Part shown: positions 56,717-64,000 of the stretch, in pieces
How the letters are laid out: the number at the start of each line of letters is the position of its first letter
Position numbering within the stretch: the first letter of the stretch is position 1
DNA from: Nocardiopsis ansamitocini
Lineage (GTDB): Bacteria > Actinomycetota > Actinomycetes > Streptosporangiales > Streptosporangiaceae
DNA length: 64,000 nt
Reading direction: 5' to 3'
NCBI RefSeq assembly: GCF_030268225.1
Contig: NZ_BSQG01000013.1
Span: forward strand, 50,922-114,921
Notes under the pieces: generated by a model
The model's database searches: none
The model's input: only the letters and a program-made list of their open reading frames with translations
Told to the model about the DNA's origin: nothing
Made by a program: the position numbers and the translations under genes

Positions 56717-57837
56717 ACCTCCCGCCTGCCCAGGCCGATCCCGGGGCGCCCATCAGAGTCGCCCTGGTCGGCCTGGGGTGGGCCGCCACGTCCATCTGGT
56801 TGCCGCGGCTGCGGCGCCACCCCGGTTTCGCGATCGTTGCCGCCGTGGACCTCGACCCGACGGCACGGGAGGCGTTCGCCCGGGCCGCGCCGGGCGTCCC
56901 GATCCTCGCAGACGTCGGCGGGCTCGCGCCCGGGCAGGTCGATCTGGCCGTCGTCGCGGTCCCCAATCATGCCCACTGCGCGGTCGCCGTCCAGCTCCTC
57001 CGGCGAGGGCTGCCCGTATTCGTGGAGAAACCCGTCTGCCTGGACATCGAACAGGCCGACCGGTTGGCAGCCGCCGAGCGGTCGGGCGGCGCCGCCCTGC
57101 TCGCCGGTAGCGCGGCCCGTCTGCGCGGTGACGTCCGCGCCCTGCACGACGTGCTGCCCTCCCTGGGGCCGATCCGGCACCTCGATGTGGCCTGGGTCCG
57201 TGCGCGGGGCGTGCCCGACAGTGGGGGCTGGTTCACCCACCGGCAACTGGCCGGTGGCGGAGCACTGCTCGACCTGGGATGGCATCTTCTGGACACCGCG
57301 CTGGCTCTGCTCGGACCGGTCAGCTTCGCGCAGGTGGTGGGTGCCACCTCCGCCGACTTCGTCAACGCCCACTCCCGCCGGGCCGTATGGCGAGGAGAGG
57401 GTACCGCATCGACGAGCCCGACTTCCGCCGGCGACGTGGAGGACACCGCGCGCGGTTTCCTCACCACCGATGAGGGGACCTCCATCGCGTTGCGGGCGTC
57501 GTGGGCTTCCCACGAGGCCCACGACACCACCCTGCTCCGGGCCGAGGGCAGCCGGGCGACGGCCACGCTGAGCTGTACCTTCGGCTTCAGCCCGAACCGG
57601 TCCGGCCGTTCGTCGCTGACCCTCACCCGTGACGGCCACACGGTCCACCTCCCCCTGCCGGACGATCCCGTCGGTGCCGAGTACGACCGCCAGCTCGACC
57701 TGATCCCCGCGCTGCTCGCCGACCCGGCGACCCACGGGGACGCACTCGACGACGCCCGCCAGATCATCGCGGTCATCGACGGCATCTACGCCTCCGCCCG
57801 AGCAGCGCAGATCCGTCCGGTCGCCGCCGCACGCTAG
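56713..57837 (+). CDS. rifL: NAD(P)-dependent oxidoreductase of AHBA synthesis (RifL-like, Gfo/Idh/MocA family)
   Basis: 374 residues from GTG 56713, overlapping the AHBA synthase stop. The Rossmann motif is VALVGLGWAATSIWLPRLRR; then VVAVPNHAHCAVAV, VFVEKPVCLD and the GGGALLDLGWHLLDTALALL substrate-domain segment. RifL works with RifK in turning UDP-glucose into UDP-kanosamine (3-keto intermediate). Operon order rifK-rifL-rifM is the same as in the rifamycin cluster. Confidence 0.93.
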   Translation: MNLPPAQADPGAPIRVALVGLGWAATSIWLPRLRRHPGFAIVAAVDLDPTAREAFARAAPGVPILADVGGLAPGQVDLAVVAVPNHAHCAVAVQLLRRGLPVFVEKPVCLDIEQADRLAAAERSGGAALLAGSAARLRGDVRALHDVLPSLGPIRHLDVAWVRARGVPDSGGWFTHRQLAGGGALLDLGWHLLDTALALLGPVSFAQVVGATSADFVNAHSRRAVWRGEGTASTSPTSAGDVEDTARGFLTTDEGTSIALRASWASHEAHDTTLLRAEGSRATATLSCTFGFSPNRSGRSSLTLTRDGHTVHLPLPDDPVGAEYDRQLDLIPALLADPATHGDALDDARQIIAVIDGIYASARAAQIRPVAAAR

Positions 57838-57878
57838 GTCCTGCCGGCGCCACAGCGACACCCCAAGGAGCGACGAGC

Positions 57879-58577
57879 ATGCAGACCGACTCCACCCCGC
57901 GACCGGACCTGCCGGAAGTCCCGGGAACCGATCACCCGCTGCGCGCGGTGGTCTTCGACCTCGACGGTGTGATCGTCAACAGCTTCGAGGTCATGCGCGA
58001 GGCGTTCACCATCGCCTACGCCGAGGTCGTGGGCCCCGGTCCCGCGCCGTTCGCCGAGTACAACCGCCATCTGGGGCGCTACTTCCCCGACATCATGGCC
58101 GTCATGGGCCTGCCCCCGGAGATGGAGGTCCCCTTTGTTCGGGAAAGCTACCAGCTGGCCCATCGTGTTCCGCTCTTCGACGGGGTGACCGAGACGCTCA
58201 CGACCCTGCGCGAGCGCGGCCTGGGCCTCGCGATCGCCACGGGGAAGAGCGGGCCCCGCGCACGTTCCCTCCTGGCCGTCCTCGGTGTTCTGGACCTGTT
58301 CGACCATGTGGTCGGTTCCGACGAGGTTCCCCGGCCCAAACCCGCACCCGACATCGTGCTGCGCGCACTCGACCTGCTCGGGGTGGCGCCGGGCGAGGCG
58401 ATGATGGTCGGGGACGCGGTGACCGACCTGGCCAGTGCCCGGGCCGCGGGGGTCATGGCGGTCGCCGCGCTGTGGGGCGAGACCGACGAGGCGGCTCTCC
58501 TGCGCGAACGCCCCGACCGCGTGCTCACGTCCCCCGCAGGGCTGTTGGCCTGGTGCCCCGCCCCGGTGTCCGGCTGA
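57879..58577 (+). CDS. rifM: HAD-family phosphatase of AHBA synthesis (RifM-like)
   Basis: 232 residues from ATG 57879 with an AAGGAG site upstream, the usual RifM length. HAD motifs: VVFDLDGVIVNSFEVMREAF (nucleophile Asp), AIATGKSG, and a C-terminal MMVGDAVTDLASARAAG. RifM-type proteins hydrolyse an activated kanosamine intermediate to free kanosamine, which the RifN kinase then phosphorylates. Last gene of the plus-strand AHBA operon; convergent with the RifG-like gene. Confidence 0.93.
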   Translation: MQTDSTPRPDLPEVPGTDHPLRAVVFDLDGVIVNSFEVMREAFTIAYAEVVGPGPAPFAEYNRHLGRYFPDIMAVMGLPPEMEVPFVRESYQLAHRVPLFDGVTETLTTLRERGLGLAIATGKSGPRARSLLAVLGVLDLFDHVVGSDEVPRPKPAPDIVLRALDLLGVAPGEAMMVGDAVTDLASARAAGVMAVAALWGETDEAALLRERPDRVLTSPAGLLAWCPAPVSG

Positions 58578-58664
58578 CCGGCCAGGCTCCTTCTCCACCC
58601 ACACGACGCCGGTACCGCGCGGATCGGTCACGGGGGCCGGCGGCTCGGGGAGGTCGTCGTCGGG

Positions 58665-59729
58665 TTAGGGGGACTCGCTGGGCATCGCCCGCAGTGTCGC
58701 GGCGACGGCCGTCTCGGGTACGCCACGCACCAGTTCGGCACCCCGCGGACCGTCGAGGACAAAAGCCAACCCGGAGGTCGCCTTCTTGTCCAGGCGCATC
58801 AGTTCCAACAGCCGCGGCACCGGGACACCGGCCGGCAGCGCGCTGCGCAGGCCGTACCCTTCCACCACCTCGGCGTGCTCGCGGACCCGGTCGGCACCGA
58901 TCCGTCCCAGGAGCCCGGCGAGCCGGCCGGCGAACACCGTCCCGATCGCGACACCTTCGCCGTGGCGCACCGAGTAGTCGCTGGCGCGCTCCAGCGCGTG
59001 TCCCAGCGTGTGCCCGTAGTTCAGCAGGTGGCGCAGGCCGTGGTCGCGCTCGTCAGCGGCGACGATGGACGCCTTCAGCGCCACGCTCGCCGCGATCTGC
59101 TCCTGAACGGTGAGGCCGCGCAGGTCGCCGGCCCCAATGAAGTGGCAACGGGCGATCTCGCCGTACCCGTTCAACAGTTCGGCCCGGGGAAGCGTCGTCA
59201 GGTAGTCGCTGTCGCACAGTACCGCGCTGGGCTGCCAGAAGGCACCGACGAGGTTCTTCCCCTCGGGGAGGTTCACCGCGGTCTTGCCGCCCACACTGGC
59301 ATCGACCTGCGCGAGCAGCGATGTGGGCACGTGGACCACCGCCACCCCGCGATGGTAGAGGGCGGCCGCCAACCCCACGAGGTCGGTCACGGTCCCCCCA
59401 CCGCAAGAGACGACCGCGTCGTCGCGGGTCAGCCCGAATCCGACGAATTCGCTGCACAGTTGCTCCACCGCAGCCAGATTCTTGCTCGGCTCCCCGTCGC
59501 GCACCGGTACGACCCGCGCGGGAACGCCCGGGTCGGGAACCCACTCGGCCGGGCGCGCCGAAGCCACGACCACCCGCTGGGCCCCGAGACCGGCGATGAC
59601 CTTGGGCAGTTGACGGCGAACACCCGCCCCGATCAGCACGGGATAGGTGCGCTCGCCCAGCGCCACCTCGATTCGAGCGGTGGGTTCCCCTGATCCGTCG
59701 TCCACGCCGTCCGCCGTGCTCACCGCCAC
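58665..59729 (-). CDS. rifG: Aminodehydroquinate synthase (RifG-like, 3-dehydroquinate synthase family)
   Basis: 354 residues from GTG 59729, with GGAGG six bases upstream; this matches RifG (about 350 residues), whereas the frame open to 59873 would add 48 unlikely residues. NAD-binding DHQ synthase motifs: DGEPSKNLAAVEQL, VVSCGGGTVTDLVGLAAALY, VHVPTSLLAQVDASVGGKTA, GAFWQPSAVLCDSDYL and the zinc histidines in LLNYGHTLGHALE and RHGEGVAIG. The usual EVIKYG is EIARCH here. RifG closes aminoDAHP to aminodehydroquinate. It is divergent from the PKS gene. Confidence 0.93.
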   Translation of the reverse strand: MAVSTADGVDDGSGEPTARIEVALGERTYPVLIGAGVRRQLPKVIAGLGAQRVVVASARPAEWVPDPGVPARVVPVRDGEPSKNLAAVEQLCSEFVGFGLTRDDAVVSCGGGTVTDLVGLAAALYHRGVAVVHVPTSLLAQVDASVGGKTAVNLPEGKNLVGAFWQPSAVLCDSDYLTTLPRAELLNGYGEIARCHFIGAGDLRGLTVQEQIAASVALKASIVAADERDHGLRHLLNYGHTLGHALERASDYSVRHGEGVAIGTVFAGRLAGLLGRIGADRVREHAEVVEGYGLRSALPAGVPVPRLLELMRLDKKATSGLAFVLDGPRGAELVRGVPETAVAATLRAMPSESP

Positions 59730-60216
59730 GTACTGCCTCCTTTGTCCCGCATCAGCAACAGTGGCCGAAGCGGACCGGTGCTCCTGCGAACACGAAAGAA
59801 CGATCCGGCGAGAGAAAAGCCGCAGACCGCCTGCCAATTCTAGGTTCGGGGGCGGTAAATCCCAGGCCCTCATCCAATTGTTCGCCCATTACCGGGTAAT
59901 CGGTCGAACGGAAGATTCCTGCCTGCCCTTGGCCGTCGCATTCGACGACGCCTCCATTCGCCGATCAACCGTTTTGTCGCGGTTGTATTTCCCCAGGCGT
60001 TCGATACCGGGTATGGGGAGCAGCCCCGAAAAAATAGGGGGGTCCGTTCCCGGTTCTTTCGTGAGACTGCAAACGGCATGCGGCCCGCTCGGACGCGGCT
60101 CGGTCCGCACGGACGAGGGGACGCGTGCAGCCGGAGCGGCGGGGCGCCAGGGCGCAACGAAGCGCCGTGGACGGCTCCCGCTCCGGTCCCCGGTTCGACC
60201 GAAAGGTGCAGGCACC
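59730..60216. promoter_or_regulatory. Divergent rifG-PKS promoter region with palindrome
   Basis: About 490 bases, with AT-richer stretches at 59840-60050. It holds a perfect 13-base palindrome ATTACC-G-GGTAAT (59888-59900), and an AATAGGGGGGT box at 60034-60044 like those in the rifJ-rifK promoter. The PKS ATG at 60217 has AAAGG-type binding site GAAAGG 10 bases upstream. No gene was seen. Confidence 0.5.
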
Positions 60217-63200
60217 ATGCTCCGTAGCGAGCTGATCAGGCCGTTGCCCGAACTCCTGCGGGCCAACGCCGAGCGCTTCGGCGACAAACCCGCCTATCGC
60301 GACGAACGGCGCAGCGTCACCTACGCGGAGTTGGAGCGCACGACCCGGTGGTTGGCCGGGCACCTCGCGCGGTTGCGGCTGCGTTCCGGCGACCGCGCCG
60401 CGATATGCCTGGGGAACCGGGTCGAGACGGTGGAGAGCTACTTCGCGATCCTGCGCGCCGGAGCCATCGGCGTCCCCATCGACCCGCGCGGCACCGACAC
60501 CGAACTGTGCCATGTCCTCGACGACAGCGGCGCACGCCTGGTCATCACCGACCCCGTACACGCCGACCGTGTCCGCAGCCTGCGCCCGGAACTGGTCGTG
60601 GTGGTGGCCGCTTCGGGACCCGACCGGGAAAACGCGCCCGCCGGTCTTGCGCGTTACGAGGACCTCATCGGTACCGATCCCGGTATCCCCGCTGCCGACG
60701 ACCTCGAACTCGACGCCCCCGCCTGGATGCTCTACACATCGGGTACCACCGGCACGCCCAAAGGGGTGCTCTCCACCCAGCGCAACTGCCTCTGGTCGGT
60801 GGCCGCCTGCTACGTTCCGGTCACCGGACTCTCGGAACACGACCGCGTCCTGTGGCCGCTGCCGCTCTTCCACAGCCTCGCGCACATCGTCTGCGTCCTG
60901 GCCGTCGCCTCGGTCGGTGCCACGGCACGCATCGTCGACGGCCAGTCGGCCGACGACGTCCTGGACGCGCTCCGCGAGGAGGACACCACCTTCCTGGCCG
61001 GCGTCCCCACGCTGTACCACCGCCTGGTGCGTGCGGTGCGCGAACAGGGTTTTCACACCCCCGGTCTGCGCGTGTGCCTCGTCGGCGGCGCGGTCACCAC
61101 CGCGTCACTGCGCACGGCGTTCGAGGAGGCGTTCGGTGTCGCCCTGATCGACGCCTACGGCAGCACCGAGACCTGCGGTTCGATCGCGGTCAACTGGCCG
61201 AGCGGGGCCAGGGTCGCCGGTTCCTGCGGTCTCCCCGTCCCGGGACTGGGCGTGCGCCTGGTCGACCCCGAGACCGGGGCCGATGTCGCGGTCGGCCGCG
61301 AGGGAGAGGTGTGGGTGAGCGGGCCCAACGTCATGCTCGGCTACCACGGCCAACCCGAAGCCACGGCCCAGGTCCTACGGGACGGCTGGTACCGCACCGG
61401 CGACCTGGCACGCCGCGACGACGACGGCTACCTCTTCGTGACCGGCCGGATCAAAGAGCTGATCATCCGGGCCGGGGAGAACATCCATCCGGTGGAGGTG
61501 GAGGACGTCCTGCGCGCGGTCCCCGGAGTTGCCGACGCAGCGGTGGTCGCCCGCCCGCACGACGTCCTCGGCGAAGTCCCCGTGGCGTTCGTGGTCCCCG
61601 ACGGCGACGGGCCGGACCCACAGTCGTTGTTCGCGGCCTGCCGGAAGCGCCTGTCCGCCCACAAGGTCCCCGAGGAGCTCTACGAGATCGCGCGTATTCC
61701 GCGCACCGCCTCGGGAAAGGTCAAGCGGCACCTGCTGCGCGGCCTCCCCGCGCGACTGCGCGCCTCCAGCAGCGGCCAGCACGACTGCCTGTTCACCCTC
61801 GACTGGATCCCCGTCCCACCCGCTGAGCCGGTGCACACCGACGCCCAGGACTGGGCGGTGACCGGGGCCGACGCCGCCCAGGCCGTGACCGAGTGCACGC
61901 GGGCCACCGTTTTCCCCGACCTGTCCGCGATCACCCGAGCAGCCGCCGTCCCCGACGTCGTCCTACTGGCCCCGGCGCAGGTACAGGCGGACGCGGACGC
62001 GGTGGCCGCCATCGTGCACGGGACCGTCTCCCAGCTGCGGGACTGGACGAGCCACACGCGCACCACCGGGTCGCGGCTGATCGTGCTCACCCGACGGGCG
62101 GTGGCCACCGCGGCAGGCGAAGCCGCCCCCGATCCCGCCCATGCCGCCCTGTGGGGCGCCCTGCGCTGCCTCCAGACGGCCGACCCCGGTCGGTTCACCC
62201 TCCTCGACCTCGATGACGATCCCGACAACCGGCTCACCGAGGCCGCCCTGACCGCGGCAGCGGCGTCGGGCGAACCCCAGCTCGCCCTGCGCTGCGGCGT
62301 CGTCGTCGCCCCGAGGTTGACCCGTCTCCCCGTCGCAGCGGACACGCGGCCCCGACGGCTCCTGGCCGGTCGGCACACCGTGCTCGTCACCGGCGCGCAC
62401 AGCGAACGCGGCGCCGCAGCCGCACGGTATGCGGCCATCGTGCACGGGGCCCGCCGTCTCCTGCTCGTCAGCCCGCACGGTGTCCGCGACAAGGCTGCGG
62501 CCCGTCTCCGGGCGGACCTGGCCGCCAAAGGCGCCGACGCCGACCTCGTCGCCTGCGACCTGGCCGACCGCGAACAATTGGCTGCGCTCCTCGCTCGTGC
62601 AGGACGCCACCTCAGCGCCGTCGTGCACGTCTCGGGAACCGCCAAGCCCGGCGATCCGCTGCGCTCCACGCTCGCCGCCGCCCTCAACCTTCACGAACTG
62701 GTCCGCACCGAACAACTGTGCTCCTTCACGATCCTCACCGGCAGCGCAGGGTTGCTCGGCGCCTCAGGAGCGGAGGAAGAGGGCGCCGCCCAGACGTTCC
62801 TCGAAGCGCTTGCCGGCCGACGCCGTGCCCAGGGCGCCTCCGCACTGGTCCTGGCCTGGGAACAAAGCGGTGCCACGCGTCCGGACCGCCCCTGGACCGG
62901 CGCACTCTCCGCCAACGAGGGGGTCACGATGCTCGACGCCGCGCACGGCGCCGAGCGAGTCGCGATCCTGGCCATGCGCCTGGACGCCGAGACACTGCCC
63001 GAATCGGCCCACAGCAGCGCCATACCGCCACTGTTCGCGCACCTGATCGACGCGCCCCGCCCGACCGGCCCGGACACTGCGGTGACGGCGCAGCTGCGTA
63101 CGCGGCTCGCCCGGCTACCGGAGCGCGACCGGGCCCGTGTGCTGCTCGACCTGGTCGTGACCGAGGCCGTCGGGTTGCGGCGTGTGTCCGGACCACTTTC

Positions 63201-64000
63201 CGCCGATCTGCCCTTCGCCGACCTCGGATTCACCTCGATCACAGCGGTGGAACTGCGCAACCGGCTGGCCGCAGTCACCGGACTGCGGCTGCCGGCGACG
63301 CTCGCCTTCGACCATCCCACTCCCCGCGCCCTGGCCCGCGTGCTCGGGTCCCGTCTCCTGGGAACTCCGGACACCGTTGCTCCCTCGCGTCCGGACCGCG
63401 GTGCGGTCGATGAGCCGATCGCGATTGTGGGGATGGGGTGTCGGTTCCCGGGGGGTGTGGCGTCTCCGGAGGACTTGTGGCGGTTGGTGGCGGGAGGTGT
63501 CGACGCGGTCGCGGAGTTCCCCACTGACCGGGGTTGGGATCTGGAGGCGTTGTTCGACGCTGATCCTGATCGTGCGGGGACCTCGTATGTGCGTGTGGGT
63601 GGGTTCTTGGAGGATGTGGCGGGGTTTGATGCGGGGTTCTTCGGGATTTCGCCGCGTGAGGCGGTGGCGATGGACCCCCAGCAGCGGTTGCTCCTCGAAG
63701 TGTCGTGGGAGGCGGTGGAGCGTGCGGGGATCGACCCGTCGTCGTTGAAGGGCAGCGACGTCGGCGTCTACACCGGGGTGATCAACCACGACTACGCCCT
63801 GCGCGCACATCAAGCACCGGCCGACCTCGAAGGGTTTCGGCTGACGGGGCTGTCGGGGAGTGTGGCGTCGGGTCGGGTGGCCTACACGCTGGGCCTGGAG
63901 GGGCCGGCGATCACGGTTGATACGGCGTGTTCGTCGTCGTTGGTGGCGATTCATCTGGCGGCGCAGGCGTTGCGTCGGGGTGAGTGCTCCATGGCCCTGG
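60217..64000 (+). CDS. Type I modular polyketide synthase with AHBA loading module, continues past window end
   Basis: 1261 codons are visible without a stop. Residues 1-510 are an adenylation/CoA-ligase-type domain (YTSGTTGTPKGVLS near 175, [53 protein letters not shown]). Residues about 720-890 look like a ketoreductase without its tyrosine: the cofactor motif is TGAHSERG and the YAAANA motif is GAAQTF, so it should be inactive. An ACP follows with LGFTSITAVELRNRLA and carrier Ser1007. From residue 1065 a KS begins (EPIAIVGMGCRFPGG) with active Cys1238 in DTACSSS. This A-KR(inactive)-ACP-KS order is that of the rifamycin and geldanamycin-type first PKS genes, where AHBA is loaded and then extended. 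Cut by the window edge. Confidence 0.95.
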   Translation, partial: MLRSELIRPLPELLRANAERFGDKPAYRDERRSVTYAELERTTRWLAGHLARLRLRSGDRAAICLGNRVETVESYFAILRAGAIGVPIDPRGTDTELCHVLDDSGARLVITDPVHADRVRSLRPELVVVVAASGPDRENAPAGLARYEDLIGTDPGIPAADDLELDAPAWMLYTSGTTGTPKGVLSTQRNCLWSVAACYVPVTGLSEHDRVLWPLPLFHSLAHIVCVLAVASVGATARIVDGQSADDVLDALREEDTTFLAGVPTLYHRLVRAVREQGFHTPGLRVCLVGGAVTTASLRTAFEEAFGVALIDAYGSTETCGSIAVNWPSGARVAGSCGLPVPGLGVRLVDPETGADVAVGREGEVWVSGPNVMLGYHGQPEATAQVLRDGWYRTGDLARRDDDGYLFVTGRIKELIIRAGENIHPVEVEDVLRAVPGVADAAVVARPHDVLGEVPVAFVVPDGDGPDPQSLFAACRKRLSAHKVPEELYEIARIPRTASGKVKRHLLRGLPARLRASSSGQHDCLFTLDWIPVPPAEPVHTDAQDWAVTGADAAQAVTECTRATVFPDLSAITRAAAVPDVVLLAPAQVQADADAVAAIVHGTVSQLRDWTSHTRTTGSRLIVLTRRAVATAAGEAAPDPAHAALWGALRCLQTADPGRFTLLDLDDDPDNRLTEAALTAAAASGEPQLALRCGVVVAPRLTRLPVAADTRPRRLLAGRHTVLVTGAHSERGAAAARYAAIVHGARRLLLVSPHGVRDKAAARLRADLAAKGADADLVACDLADREQLAALLARAGRHLSAVVHVSGTAKPGDPLRSTLAAALNLHELVRTEQLCSFTILTGSAGLLGASGAEEEGAAQTFLEALAGRRRAQGASALVLAWEQSGATRPDRPWTGALSANEGVTMLDAAHGAERVAILAMRLDAETLPESAHSSAIPPLFAHLIDAPRPTGPDTAVTAQLRTRLARLPERDRARVLLDLVVTEAVGLRRVSGPLSADLPFADLGFTSITAVELRNRLAAVTGLRLPATLAFDHPTPRALARVLGSRLLGTPDTVAPSRPDRGAVDEPIAIVGMGCRFPGGVASPEDLWRLVAGGVDAVAEFPTDRGWDLEALFDADPDRAGTSYVRVGGFLEDVAGFDAGFFGISPREAVAMDPQQRLLLEVSWEAVERAGIDPSSLKGSDVGVYTGVINHDYALRAHQAPADLEGFRLTGLSGSVASGRVAYTLGLEGPAITVDTACSSSLVAIHLAAQALRRGECSMAL

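Noticed and set aside
54778..59729. Ordinary shikimate pathway aroQ and aroB
   Set aside because: Both flank AHBA synthase and its partner genes and carry altered active-site motifs, which fits the aminoshikimate versions better.
60348..61826. 492-residue plus-strand frame in the PKS loading module
   Set aside because: Arg/Pro-rich out-of-frame reading of the A domain; the real frame starts at 60217 and is open to the window end.

Overview
The window looks like a chromosomal stretch of a very GC-rich actinomycete. Codons overwhelmingly end in G or C, GTG starts are common, and the gene families are typical of filamentous Actinobacteria (possibly Nocardiopsaceae, but that is a guess). No rRNA, tRNA, insertion sequence, phage gene or CRISPR array was seen.

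Left part (1-3,700): a minus-strand sugar-acid operon (SDR, FCD-type GntR regulator, enolase-superfamily sugar-acid dehydratase cut by the window edge), a long gene-poor spacer, and a small secreted peptide gene. Positions 4,147-16,609 hold a compact peptide cluster: a three-module NRPS (C-A-T x3, then TE), its MbtH partner and a two-gene drug-type ABC exporter. All three A domains read out the same binding-pocket code by hand alignment. A lone FabF-type ketosynthase gene follows.

Middle part (18,158-45,496): mostly catabolic and transport operons. They are (i) a Dpp-type ABC importer with a hydantoinase/oxoprolinase-family protein and a DUF917 protein, divergent from a PucR-type regulator; (ii) a short run of small genes (hypothetical, histidine phosphatase, alpha/beta hydrolase); (iii) LysR regulator divergent from tdh-kbl (threonine to glycine plus acetyl-CoA); (iv) a long minus-strand operon with a dimethylformamidase-like protein, a ribose-type ABC importer, DeoR regulator, FGGY kinase and two FAD oxidoreductases that resemble a glycerol-3-phosphate-type oxidation system.

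Right part (about 45,859-64,000 and beyond): the edge of an ansamycin biosynthetic cluster. It has an almost complete set for the 3-amino-5-hydroxybenzoate (AHBA) starter unit (RifN-, RifJ-, RifK-, RifL-, RifM- and RifG-like proteins) and the first polyketide synthase gene. That gene starts with an A/CoA-ligase domain, an inactive KR-like domain and an ACP, then enters a KS when the window ends. Tailoring genes nearby encode a GdmN/Asm21-type carbamoyltransferase, an O-methyltransferase and a membrane acyltransferase; a cation/proton antiporter, a membrane-anchored NUDIX-like protein and a broken ROK-like fragment also lie here. AminoDAHP synthase, transketolase, amide synthase and the rest of the PKS are not in the window and are expected to the right.

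Two separate natural-product loci (a peptide and an ansamycin) therefore lie about 30 kb apart, separated by ordinary metabolism.
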